Assembly: GCA_038562555.1 (NCBI GenBank)
Contig: JBCFBK010000017.1
Span: 1 to 64,000, forward strand
Direction: 5' to 3'
Source of the DNA: JBCFBK01 sp038562555
GTDB lineage: Bacteria; Bacteroidota; Bacteroidia; Bacteroidales; Prolixibacteraceae
DNA length: 64,000 bases
Shown here one piece after another: positions 1-8,489 of this stretch. Position 1 is the first letter of the stretch. Each line of letters begins with the position of its first letter. Under the pieces are notes generated by a model. The model was not told the origin of the DNA, did no database searches, and was given only the letters and a program-made list of their open reading frames with translations. The position numbers and the translations under genes were made by a program.

Positions 1-1
1 C

Positions 2-829
2 ACTTTTCCGGAACCGCACATCGGATTCCTGTGCAAGAGCATGTTCAAACAGGCTGGCAGTTTAATTACCTATCATTACGACCGGACCACCGGCAAATGC
101 CCCTGGGCTTCATCCGCCTACAAATATTACCCCATTTATTTCAACAACGGCAACTGGTACAACATTACCCGCCGGGTAGTTATGAATACCTTCACCAATG
201 GCGTAGCCAATGCCGACGGTATCCATGAAGTATGGGTCGACGGCCGCATGATCTTTCAGGAGAACAATCTCAAACTGATGGTCACTGAATCGGAAAGCAT
301 GAAAATCGATGACCTGAACATCGCCCATTTTTACGGCGGCGGTTCCGACGATTATATGCCCCTTTACGAATGTTACGGTTATATCGATAATGTGAAGGTT
401 TATATGCCCGAAAACGATCCTGTTTCCGGACGTCTGCTTCACTCGCCTGAGCAGATTCTTCAGACACCCGACGAAATCAGTTCCCGGACCCTGATTTATG
501 ACAAGCTGATTACCGCTCCCGGAACCTTGAAAAATACGGAGTTTGGAAATACCTATGGCGGATGCATCGATGAAACTTATCTGATCGACGCCGGACAAGG
601 CAAAACCGTGACATTCACGTTCACCAGCTATTCAGTAAATGACTCCGGTGATTTCCTGTTTTTCTACGACGGGAACCAAACCGATTCGGATTTAATCAAA
701 ACCATTCCCGGCCCTTCAACCGGAACAGCTTTACAGATCAAGAGTTCCGGAAGGTATCTGTTTGTTCGCTTTTCAACCGACAGGGATGAAGGAGGAGCCG
801 GATGGACCGGGAAGTTTACATTTCAATAA
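2..829 (+). CDS. PL14-like polysaccharide-binding/lyase protein with C-terminal CUB-like domain (5' end cut by window edge)
   Basis: The reading frame is open from base 2, so the N-terminus lies left of the window. The first ~130 visible residues have the pattern of the jelly-roll fold of PL14-type lyases: a W-Y-x-I strand, V-M-N-T, then IHEVWVDGRMIF, then a strand with HFYGGG and a YGYIDNVKVY strand. The last ~110 residues (from about LIYDKLITAPGT) look like a CUB domain, with a glycine-rich start, a conserved Cys and a DFLFFYDG strand. CUB domains usually mediate adhesion or carbohydrate binding outside the cell. The fold is inferred from motifs. Whether it cleaves a polysaccharide or only binds one cannot be judged without the N-terminal part. 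It lies 23 bp upstream of the GH29 gene and probably belongs to the same operon. Confidence 0.55.
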   Translation, partial: TFPEPHIGFLCKSMFKQAGSLITYHYDRTTGKCPWASSAYKYYPIYFNNGNWYNITRRVVMNTFTNGVANADGIHEVWVDGRMIFQENNLKLMVTESESMKIDDLNIAHFYGGGSDDYMPLYECYGYIDNVKVYMPENDPVSGRLLHSPEQILQTPDEISSRTLIYDKLITAPGTLKNTEFGNTYGGCIDETYLIDAGQGKTVTFTFTSYSVNDSGDFLFFYDGNQTDSDLIKTIPGPSTGTALQIKSSGRYLFVRFSTDRDEGGAGWTGKFTFQ

Positions 830-852
830 ATCATTTAACTAAACTAAAAATT

Positions 853-2238
853 ATGAAGCGATTTCTGTTTTTTTCTCTCACGTTTATTATGCTGATCAGC
901 AATGGCTACGGGCAGAAGACCTACACGGCCGAAGAAGCCTTTCAGTTGATCGATCAGATTGAACCTGCCCCTTTTCAGCGCACACAGCATCCGGATGCGC
1001 AATGGTTTCCCGAAGCCGGCATGGGACTGTTTATGCACTGGGGAATTCACAGTGTGGCAGCCCTGAATCCGTCCTGGGCAATGATCAAAAACTGTTTTTG
1101 GGTAAAGCGCGACTGTCCGATCGCAACCGAAGATTACTACCGGCTCGCTGAAGATTTTGATCCCGTGGCCTATGACCCCGAAAAATGGGTGCTGGCCGCC
1201 CGCGAAGCCGGCTTTCAGTATATGGTACTGACTGCCAAGCATCACGATGGCTATTGCCTGTGGCCTTCCAAATACGGCGAATGGAACACCGGTAAATACA
1301 TGCAGGGACGCGACCTGCTGAAACCCTATGTGGAGGCCTGCCGCAAATACGGCATGAAGGTCGGGTTTTACTATTCTCCCCGCGACTGGGCCGATGCAGA
1401 TTATGCCCATGTGTATCCCTGGGTAGACAACGATCTCAAACAAAACCGGAAGATTACGCTCACTCCCGAAGAAAGCCAAAAGAAATTCGACCATTTTTTT
1501 AAAACGGTGATCGGGCAACTCAGCGAACTGATGACCTGTTACGGGAAGATCGATGTGCTCTGGTTTGACGGGGTGGGCTGGCCCGGTGTTGATACCTATC
1601 CCGATAAAGTCCATGCCTGGCTCCGCACGCTGCAGCCCTCAATGGTCATCAATCCCCGCTGGAGTACCAACGGAAAGGGAACCTTTGGCGATTACAAGAC
1701 GGAAGAAGGCAGTTGGCGCAGCAGTCAGACAGAACGCCCTGAAAAGGTGAAGGAAGGCGAATGGTGGGAATTCTGCGAAAGCTGGAGCGGCCATTGGGGC
1801 TACTCTCCGCTTGATGGCTACCGAGACCTGGATCAGGTGATGACCCTGATGATCTATGCCCGCTCCTACGGCGGTAATTACCTCCTGAATATCGGCCCGG
1901 CACCCGACGGAACGATGCGAAAAGGTTATTATACCGAATGTGAAAAACTGTCCGTGTGGATGAAAAACAATAAGGAGTCGGTGATCGGAACCCAGGCCGT
2001 CCCCGCGTGGAGGGAATTATGCATATTGCCGGTGACCAAAAACAAGAGCAACTACTATGTCCACCTGCTGCCCGAACATCCGGCATCAATCACCGTGAAA
2101 AACCTGCCAATGCCCTCCGGTGTGATCCTGCTTGAAGGCGGCAAAAAGCTCGATTTTAAATTTTCAAAAAAAGACGGAATCCAGATCAGCGTACCGAATG
2201 AAATAACGGATTTCAGCGTCATTAAACTTTGTTACTAA
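853..2238 (+). CDS. GH29 alpha-L-fucosidase
   Basis: 461-residue secreted glycoside hydrolase. An N-terminal signal peptide (MKRFLFFSLTFIMLISNGYG) ends at about residue 20. GH29 landmarks follow in order: GMGLFMHWGIH (about 57-67), LTAKHHDGYCLW (about 118-129), and DVLWFDG, whose second Asp (about residue 239) is the expected catalytic nucleophile. Later GGNYLLNIGPAPDG closes the TIM barrel, and a beta-rich C-terminal domain follows. Family members remove alpha-L-fucose from glycan ends with retention. An in-frame start at 802 exists but overlaps the previous gene and would bury the signal peptide, so 853 is chosen. The general acid/base was not assigned. Together with the GH2 and apiose genes it suggests a fucose- and apiose-containing plant or seagrass pectin as substrate; this is inference. 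Confidence 0.85.
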   Translation: MKRFLFFSLTFIMLISNGYGQKTYTAEEAFQLIDQIEPAPFQRTQHPDAQWFPEAGMGLFMHWGIHSVAALNPSWAMIKNCFWVKRDCPIATEDYYRLAEDFDPVAYDPEKWVLAAREAGFQYMVLTAKHHDGYCLWPSKYGEWNTGKYMQGRDLLKPYVEACRKYGMKVGFYYSPRDWADADYAHVYPWVDNDLKQNRKITLTPEESQKKFDHFFKTVIGQLSELMTCYGKIDVLWFDGVGWPGVDTYPDKVHAWLRTLQPSMVINPRWSTNGKGTFGDYKTEEGSWRSSQTERPEKVKEGEWWEFCESWSGHWGYSPLDGYRDLDQVMTLMIYARSYGGNYLLNIGPAPDGTMRKGYYTECEKLSVWMKNNKESVIGTQAVPAWRELCILPVTKNKSNYYVHLLPEHPASITVKNLPMPSGVILLEGGKKLDFKFSKKDGIQISVPNEITDFSVIKLCY

Positions 2239-2249
2239 ACAGACGGAAA

Positions 2250-5030
2250 ATGCTTGAAATAAAAGCCAACTACCTGTTCCTGCTGTGCATGTTGTTCCCG
2301 GCATTGGCATTTCCGCAAAAAACGGAATATCAATACCTCAGCGGCCACGGAAAAGACAATACCGTGAACTGGGAATTCTTTTGCACTGCCGGAAATAACT
2401 CGGGCAAATGGACGACCATCGGGGTCCCTTCAAACTGGGAATGCCAGGGATTCGGAACTTATAATTATGGTCAGGACAAGGAGGATAAGAAAGGGAAGGA
2501 AAAAGGGCTTTACCGTTACCGTTTTCTGGTTCCGGAAGCATGGAAGACAAAGGTGGTGAAAATTGTTTTTGAAGGTTCCATGACCGACACGGAAGTATTG
2601 ATCAACGGCAAACCGGCCGGCGAAATCCACCAGGGCGGCTTTTACCGGTTCTCCTATGATATCTCGGCACTGCTGAACTATACCCGTGAAAACCTGCTGG
2701 AAGTGAATGTCAGCAAACACTCGGCCAATCAGTCGGTGAATGATGCCGAACGCCGGGGCGACTTCTGGACCTTCGGCGGGATTTACCGGCCGGTGTATCT
2801 CCAGGCCCTTCCGTCCGAACATATTGAAAGGCTGGCCGTCGATGCACGCGCTGAGGGCGATCTGAAAATTGATATTTACCTGTCGGATATCCTCAGGGCC
2901 AACAGGGTGCAGGCTCAGATAAAAAGTCTTAGCGGAAAGCCGGTGGGAACGCCGTTTTCCATCAAGGTCCCGTCAGCAGGCGAATCACTCCGGCTGGAAT
3001 CAAAAATCACCGGAATAAAAACATGGAATCCTGAAGATCCTAACCTGTATCTGCTTGAACTCTGCCTGTACAACGGAGAAAGGCTTGTCCATCAGGTCGA
3101 GGAACGGATCGGGTTCCGGACGGTGGAAATCCGGGAACGGGACGGGATCTACGTCAATGGTGTGAAGATCAGGTTCAAAGGCATCAACCGCCATTCCTTC
3201 TGGCCCACGACCGGAAGAACGACAAACAAACAAATCAGCATTGACGACGTGAATCTCATCAAAGATATGAATATGAACGCGGTGAGGATGAGCCATTATC
3301 CGCCCGATGCCCATTTTCTTGACGTGTGTGATTCGCTGGGCCTCTTTGTCCTGGACGAACTGACCGGCTGGCAGCGTGCTTATGATACCGAAGCCGGCTC
3401 GAAACTCGCCCGGGAACTGATCGTGCGTGATCTGAACCATCCCAGTATCGTGATGTGGGACAACGGGAACGAGGGAGGATGGAATACCGAACTGGACCAC
3501 TGGTTTGATGAACTCGACCCGCAAAAACGGCCGCTGATCCATCCCTATCAGGTCTTCCGGCAAACGGATACGGATCATTACATGGAGTACAACTACGGGA
3601 CGGGTGTTCATCAGAACGGCACCCGGGTTGTCTTTCCGACCGAATTTCTGCATGGTCTCTACGACGGAGGCCACGGTGCCGGTCTGGAGGATTACTGGAA
3701 CCAGATGTGGAATAATCCCATCTCGGCCGGCGGCTTTCTCTGGGACTTTTCCGACCAGGCGATTGTCCGCACCGATGAGGAGGGAAAACCCGACACCCAT
3801 GGAAATCATGGTGCCGACGGAATTCTCGGACCTTATCGCGAGAAGGAAGCAAGCTTCTTTACCGTAAAGGAAATCTGGTCGCCCGTGTGGTTTGAAAAGC
3901 GCTTTATCACGCCCGGCTTCGACGGACAGTTTGCCGTCGAAAACAGGTTCCACTACACCAACCTGAGCGCATGCCGCTTCCGTTATCAGTTAGTCAGCCT
4001 GCCGGGCCCCGGCGGGAAAAACCGCAGCATCAATCATGAATCGGCTATCCCCTCTCCCGATCTGGCACCCGGCGCTGAAGGTATCCTCCGGCTCAGCCTC
4101 CCTGCTGATTTTATGAAAAGCGATGTCCTTTATATCTCCGCCACTGACCCCTCGGGACGGGAAATCTGTAGCTGGAGCTGGCCGGTCTCGCTGCCTGAAA
4201 AGACAGCAGAAAAGGTCATTCCGGAACACGGAGAGGGCACCATCCGGGTAGAGGATAACGAAAAATCGTTGACGCTGGGGACCGGACAGGTGGTCATCAG
4301 CTGGGACAAGACCACCGGCGTGCTTGGCGCGGTCCGCAACTCAAAAGGCCCCGTCAGCCTGAATCAGGGCCCCGTACTGGCCGAGGGAACTGCAACATTC
4401 AAGGCATTCAGGCACTACCGCGAAGGCAGCCGGTACATCATTGAAGCCGAACATGAAGGCGACATAAAAAAACTGCGCTGGACCTTTTTCCCTGACGGAT
4501 GGCTGAAAATGGAAATCAGTTATACCCCGCCCGGGCAGTCCGACTTTATGGGGATCAGCTTCAGTTACCCCGAAAACCTCGTGAAAGGCATGCAATGGAT
4601 GGGTTCCGGGCCCTACCGGGTATGGAAAAACAGGATCAGAGGCAACCTCCTGGACGTATGGGAAAAAGCATACAATAATACCGTCACCGGCGAAAGTGGC
4701 GTCTATCCTGAGTTTAAAGGCTATCACCGCGACTTTTACTGGGTCACGGTCCGGTCGGCAGAGCAGGATTTCGATATCGTCACCGCCACAGAAGGAATCT
4801 TCCTCAGGATGCTCACACCCGCTTCACCGGCAGGACTCAACGCTCCCCGGATTTCCCCGCCCTTTCCAAAAGGAGACATCTCCTTTTTGCACGGGATCAA
4901 CCCGATCGGCACGAAGATCTGGAACCCTGAACGACTGGGCCCTATGAGTCAAAAGAACGCATTTTCAAACCGCCGGAAGGAATACACCAAAGACATTACG
5001 CTTTATTTCAATTTCAGCGGAAAACGATAA
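2250..5030 (+). CDS. GH2 family glycoside hydrolase (beta-galactosidase-like)
   Basis: 926-residue protein with a cleavable signal peptide (MLEIKANYLFLLCMLFPALA), hence periplasmic or exported. Domain order is a galactose-binding jelly roll (GLYRYRFLVP, DTEVLINGKPAG), an immunoglobulin-like domain, a TIM barrel (FKGINRHSFWPTTGR, AVRMSHYPPDAHFLDVCD), then C-terminal beta domains. The acid/base glutamate is in NHPSIVMWDNGNEGGW (E408). PTEFLHG (E465) is the best candidate nucleophile, although its sequence departs from the usual family motif. The upstream TTG at 2229 overlaps the fucosidase gene and is less likely than ATG at 2250. GH2 covers galactosidases, glucuronidases, mannosidases and others, so the specificity is open. 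Confidence 0.85.
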   Translation: MLEIKANYLFLLCMLFPALAFPQKTEYQYLSGHGKDNTVNWEFFCTAGNNSGKWTTIGVPSNWECQGFGTYNYGQDKEDKKGKEKGLYRYRFLVPEAWKTKVVKIVFEGSMTDTEVLINGKPAGEIHQGGFYRFSYDISALLNYTRENLLEVNVSKHSANQSVNDAERRGDFWTFGGIYRPVYLQALPSEHIERLAVDARAEGDLKIDIYLSDILRANRVQAQIKSLSGKPVGTPFSIKVPSAGESLRLESKITGIKTWNPEDPNLYLLELCLYNGERLVHQVEERIGFRTVEIRERDGIYVNGVKIRFKGINRHSFWPTTGRTTNKQISIDDVNLIKDMNMNAVRMSHYPPDAHFLDVCDSLGLFVLDELTGWQRAYDTEAGSKLARELIVRDLNHPSIVMWDNGNEGGWNTELDHWFDELDPQKRPLIHPYQVFRQTDTDHYMEYNYGTGVHQNGTRVVFPTEFLHGLYDGGHGAGLEDYWNQMWNNPISAGGFLWDFSDQAIVRTDEEGKPDTHGNHGADGILGPYREKEASFFTVKEIWSPVWFEKRFITPGFDGQFAVENRFHYTNLSACRFRYQLVSLPGPGGKNRSINHESAIPSPDLAPGAEGILRLSLPADFMKSDVLYISATDPSGREICSWSWPVSLPEKTAEKVIPEHGEGTIRVEDNEKSLTLGTGQVVISWDKTTGVLGAVRNSKGPVSLNQGPVLAEGTATFKAFRHYREGSRYIIEAEHEGDIKKLRWTFFPDGWLKMEISYTPPGQSDFMGISFSYPENLVKGMQWMGSGPYRVWKNRIRGNLLDVWEKAYNNTVTGESGVYPEFKGYHRDFYWVTVRSAEQDFDIVTATEGIFLRMLTPASPAGLNAPRISPPFPKGDISFLHGINPIGTKIWNPERLGPMSQKNAFSNRRKEYTKDITLYFNFSGKR

Positions 5031-5062
5031 AATCTGAGTTAAACTAAAAAAACAAATTTCGA

Positions 5063-5938
5063 ATGAAAGTAACATGCGGGTTTACCATACCCATCACCCT
5101 GTACGGTCTGCCTCCCCGGGCCAAAAATGTGCTGAAAGTCATGCGCGAAATCGCTGCTGCCGGATTCACCACCATGGAAATGGAAATCACGGCAGGCGAC
5201 TGTCAGGATTATGAAGACCGCTGGCAGGAGATCATTGACCTGTCGAAAGAACTTAAACTGGAAGTGGTCAGCATCATGGCCGTCACCTACGATCTGTTTT
5301 CGCTTGACCAGGCTAAACGCGAAAAAACGTTGGCTGACCTGGACAATATCTGTAAAATGACGGCAGCCATCGGCGCAAAAATGAGTACCAACTGCTTCTA
5401 TCTGCCCCCCGAAATGGTCCCAAAAGAAAGAACCTCCATCTACACCGGCGGTCCGGCCGTAGCGGTGGATGTGCCCGAAGGATTCAGGTGGGCAGACCTG
5501 CGGCAGATCGTTGTTAATCAGCTCCGCAAGGCGTCAGCAGTGGCATCCGCTCACGCTCTTCAGTTTGCCATGGAAATGCGGGCCGGCGACTTTATCTCAT
5601 CGGTCGACGGAATCATCAGCATCTTTAACGAATGCGCCGTTGAAAACATCGGGATGGTCTATGACGTGGCCCACGCCCATGCCATCAGTGAATACCTGGA
5701 CCTGGGGATCTATAAACTCGGTAAATACCTGAAACTGGTACACCTGTCCGATAATGACGGGACAAGGCCTTATCATTACCAGCCGGGTAAAGGCGATATC
5801 GATTTCAACATGATCATCGATACACTGAAGAAAACAGGTTACCAGGGATACGTGGTCATCGATATCAGCGGAATACCCGATATCATGAATGAAGCGGTTA
5901 AAATGAGAGGAATGCTCGATAAACTGATTGCCGGCTAA
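5063..5938 (+). CDS. Sugar phosphate isomerase/epimerase-like TIM-barrel protein (AP-endonuclease 2 family fold)
   Basis: 291 residues without a signal peptide, so cytoplasmic. The sequence follows the xylose-isomerase-like TIM-barrel plan: GFTTMEMEITAGD, a helix-rich middle, then LQFAMEMRAGDF, GMVYDVAHAHA, LKLVHLSDNDG and a late GYVVIDISGI strand. The acidic and His residues in those strands (E in MEMRAG, D and H in YDVAHAHA, D in LSDND, D in VIDIS) would form the metal site. The family includes ketose 3-epimerases, inosose dehydratases and decarboxylases, so the reaction is undetermined. It lies 33 bp after the GH2 gene and before a strong hairpin that separates it from a second family member. 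Confidence 0.7.
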   Translation: MKVTCGFTIPITLYGLPPRAKNVLKVMREIAAAGFTTMEMEITAGDCQDYEDRWQEIIDLSKELKLEVVSIMAVTYDLFSLDQAKREKTLADLDNICKMTAAIGAKMSTNCFYLPPEMVPKERTSIYTGGPAVAVDVPEGFRWADLRQIVVNQLRKASAVASAHALQFAMEMRAGDFISSVDGIISIFNECAVENIGMVYDVAHAHAISEYLDLGIYKLGKYLKLVHLSDNDGTRPYHYQPGKGDIDFNMIIDTLKKTGYQGYVVIDISGIPDIMNEAVKMRGMLDKLIAG

Positions 5939-5978
5939 GCGCCGGAACAACCTATAGCTTTTTGTATTTTCCCATAGT

Positions 5979-6010
5979 AAGCCCCTGCAGGCACTGTCAT
6001 GCAGGGGCTT
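5979..6010 (+). terminator. Strong intergenic hairpin (terminator-like or processing site)
   Basis: An 11-bp perfect inverted repeat, AAGCCCCTGCA / TGCAGGGGCTT, with a 10-nt loop lies between the two isomerase genes. The right arm is followed by an A-rich run, not a T tract, so it is a poor classical terminator. It could attenuate transcription or protect the 3' end of the upstream message. Confidence 0.5.
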
Positions 6011-6033
6011 AAAAAACATTTAAATCCTGAAAA

Positions 6034-6891
6034 ATGTACCTGAGCATTTCCACCAAACTCTATTGCAACTATACCCTGGAAGAAACCATCAGGCGAGTGG
6101 CCGCAATGGGCTACCCCGCCATCGAAATCTGGGGAGGCCGCCCGCATGCCTATTACCGGGATATGAACGCGGAAGCGCTGGACTCCGTACGTGCAACGCT
6201 CACAGAAACCGGTATCTTCATTTCCGGGTTCATTCCGGCGCAATTCGGCTATCCGACCAATCTGTGCAGCCCCATCGAAAGCATCCGTACCGACAGCGTG
6301 GCTTATATCAGGCGCGCCATCGACACGTCCCTTGCGTTGGGCTGCAAAAAAGTAAGCCTTTGTCCCGGACGAACCCTCTATGGTCAGGGCTACCGCAAAG
6401 GAATGGAACAACTCACCTCAAGTCTGGACGAACTTGCCGCTTACGCCTTCCAAAAGGATGTGCTGCTGTTGCTCGAGCCTGCGCATATGCTCGAAAGTGA
6501 TCTGGTCATGACCGTGGAAGAAGGGGTCCGGCTGATCGAAAGCCGCGGTTATCAAAACATGGGGATTGCCCTTGATACCGGGCATTGCCACGTCAATAAG
6601 GAATCGCTGGCTGACGCCGTTTACCTGTTGAAAAGTACCGGCATCCCGATGCATATTCACCTCGACGACAACAATACCCTGGCCGATCAGCACAAGATAC
6701 CCGGAGAAGGGACCATCTGCTTTGTCCCTTTTTTACAGGCGTTGACCAGAGCAGGCTACGAGGGAGCGCTGACCGTGGAGCTGGGCTTTGACTATACGTC
6801 AAATCCCGATGCCGCTGCATACCAAAGCCGCGAAAAAGTCCTGGCGCTGCTCCGGCAGGCAATGGAAACTTCAGCAAAAACTCTCGTATGA
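6034..6891 (+). CDS. FrlC-like ketose 3-epimerase (sugar isomerase/epimerase TIM barrel)
   Basis: 285-residue cytoplasmic protein. The N-terminal segment AIEIWGGRPHAYYRDMN closely resembles the signature of fructoselysine 3-epimerase FrlC and its relatives. Metal-ligand strands follow: LLLLEPAHM (E), MGIALDTGHCHV (D and H), HIHLDDNN (D), PGEGTICF and GALTVELGF (E). Family members epimerise C3 of ketoses or modified ketoses using a divalent metal. Its stop overlaps the start of the ceramidase-like gene (ATGATG junction at 6888), implying translational coupling. The true substrate is unknown; the context suggests an unusual sugar or sugar acid. Confidence 0.7.
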   Translation: MYLSISTKLYCNYTLEETIRRVAAMGYPAIEIWGGRPHAYYRDMNAEALDSVRATLTETGIFISGFIPAQFGYPTNLCSPIESIRTDSVAYIRRAIDTSLALGCKKVSLCPGRTLYGQGYRKGMEQLTSSLDELAAYAFQKDVLLLLEPAHMLESDLVMTVEEGVRLIESRGYQNMGIALDTGHCHVNKESLADAVYLLKSTGIPMHIHLDDNNTLADQHKIPGEGTICFVPFLQALTRAGYEGALTVELGFDYTSNPDAAAYQSREKVLALLRQAMETSAKTLV

Positions 6892-8486
6892 TGAAACGAG
6901 CCATTGCGCCGCAGCTTCTGCGGTTCAGACAAGTTCCCGGCAACGGTCTCGCGGGCAGTATCCCAATACGGATGGCAAGATTGATGATCCTGCTGACTGC
7001 CGCCTTACTGCTTCTGGGCAGCATGCCTGCCCTGGCCCGGCTTCGGGCAGGCACAGGAAAATGCAATATTACAGCTACCGGCTGCGGCGATGTGCACGAT
7101 TCACTGTATGTCAGAGCGCTGGTGCTGGAAAACGGACCCCTGCGCATGGCCATCCTCACCATGGACGTAATCGCCATCGGGGGAATCGGCGATATTCCCG
7201 ACACCTTTTTGCCCGCTGTTTCTGCCCGGCTGAAAAAGGAATCCGGCATCGGTCACGTCATGGCCTGTGCCTCGCACAACCACCTGGACGGCTTCCTCAA
7301 TGAAGGCGGAAAGATCAGCCCGGATGTGGAAAACCTTTCGGTACTGGCTGTTCAAAAGGCGCTGAAAAACCTCGAACCGGTCAGCGCGGGCTCGGGTCAG
7401 GGCTTTGAAAACCGTTTTGCCATGAACCGCCGCATCCCGACAACAGACGGAAAGGTGTTTACCATCCGTCATGCCAACCCCAATATGCCCGATGAAAACA
7501 TTCAGGGAATCGGTAATACCGACCCGGCCATTGGTCTGCTGAAACTGGAAAACATGGACGGAACAGTCAAAGCCGTAGTGTTCAATTACGCCTGCCATCC
7601 CTACACCGGTGTGCCGGGGAAAAACGTTACGGCCGAATACCCGGGTCTGGCCTGCAGCTTCATTGAAGAGCAACTGGGGTCGCATGCAATGGCCTTCTTC
7701 ATCCAGGGAGCCGCCGGAGACGTGACCGAAATCCTGTACAAAGACCGCAGTCATCCCCGCGACTGTACCGTATTCGGGCAAATGCTCGCAGAAAGCACCA
7801 TGGAAGGTTTGAAAAGGGTCCGGACCGACAAAAGGAACAATCACCTGGCTGTGATCTGCGATACCGTCAGCCTGCCCCTTCGCACCGATATTCCGGCGCT
7901 TCTCGACAGCATAAACCAAAGGGAAAACAGGCTGCTGGCTTCACTCCGTTCCACCAGTCTGAATCTCAAATCATTCGTTCCACTGTACATTCAGTACAAC
8001 CTTTCACCGGAATTTCCTTCCTGGTCGGCCGAGCAGTACCTTTTTGAAAAAAAAGCCGGCATCGCCGGTTTGCAGAAAATGGATGAAGCGAACCGGAAGG
8101 ATCTCGAAAAATACCGGCAAAATATCCTGGCGATGGAAAAACTGACGCAAATCCAGGAAGACCGCCACCAGCTTCTGCTGCGGCAGGCCGATATCAGGCG
8201 GCTGGACGGCAGTCACGTTGCTGCGGCAGTGACGGCACTGCGTATCGGTGATTTTGTCCTGGTTAGTTTCCCCGGCGAAGCGTTTTCGCAGGTCGGATTT
8301 GAGGTCAAAAAAAATTCACCTTACCCCAATACGTTCCTGGCCGGATACGCAAACGGCTATCTTCACTATGCGCCCGATGCGGCCAGTTACCCGCGCGAAG
8401 GCTATGAAGTGATGAATTGCCTGCTGGCTCCGCAGTGGGAGGAAATTTATATGGAAAAGATTAGGCAACTGATTAAAAAATTATAA
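6888..8486 (+). CDS. Neutral/alkaline ceramidase-like N-terminal domain hydrolase
   Basis: 532 residues. A long N-terminal extension precedes a hydrophobic export segment (about residues 30-50, ILLTAALLLLGSMPALA), after which the mature protein starts RAGTGKCNITA. The sequence carries the metal-site signatures of the neutral/alkaline ceramidase N-terminal domain: ACASHNHLDG, FNYACHPYTG and FIQGAAGDVTE. True ceramidases hydrolyse the N-acyl bond of ceramide with a zinc ion and carry an extra C-terminal domain, which is absent here. Short bacterial relatives in sugar-utilisation loci have no established substrate. The start overlaps the epimerase stop, and a later in-frame ATG at about 6972 could be the true start. 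Role in this operon unknown. Confidence 0.65.
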   Translation: MMKRAIAPQLLRFRQVPGNGLAGSIPIRMARLMILLTAALLLLGSMPALARLRAGTGKCNITATGCGDVHDSLYVRALVLENGPLRMAILTMDVIAIGGIGDIPDTFLPAVSARLKKESGIGHVMACASHNHLDGFLNEGGKISPDVENLSVLAVQKALKNLEPVSAGSGQGFENRFAMNRRIPTTDGKVFTIRHANPNMPDENIQGIGNTDPAIGLLKLENMDGTVKAVVFNYACHPYTGVPGKNVTAEYPGLACSFIEEQLGSHAMAFFIQGAAGDVTEILYKDRSHPRDCTVFGQMLAESTMEGLKRVRTDKRNNHLAVICDTVSLPLRTDIPALLDSINQRENRLLASLRSTSLNLKSFVPLYIQYNLSPEFPSWSAEQYLFEKKAGIAGLQKMDEANRKDLEKYRQNILAMEKLTQIQEDRHQLLLRQADIRRLDGSHVAAAVTALRIGDFVLVSFPGEAFSQVGFEVKKNSPYPNTFLAGYANGYLHYAPDAASYPREGYEVMNCLLAPQWEEIYMEKIRQLIKKL

Positions 8487-8489
8487 AAA

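Noticed and set aside
3000..3953. 317-codon minus-strand frame
   Set aside because: Antisense to the GH2 gene across its catalytic core; no recognisable domain.
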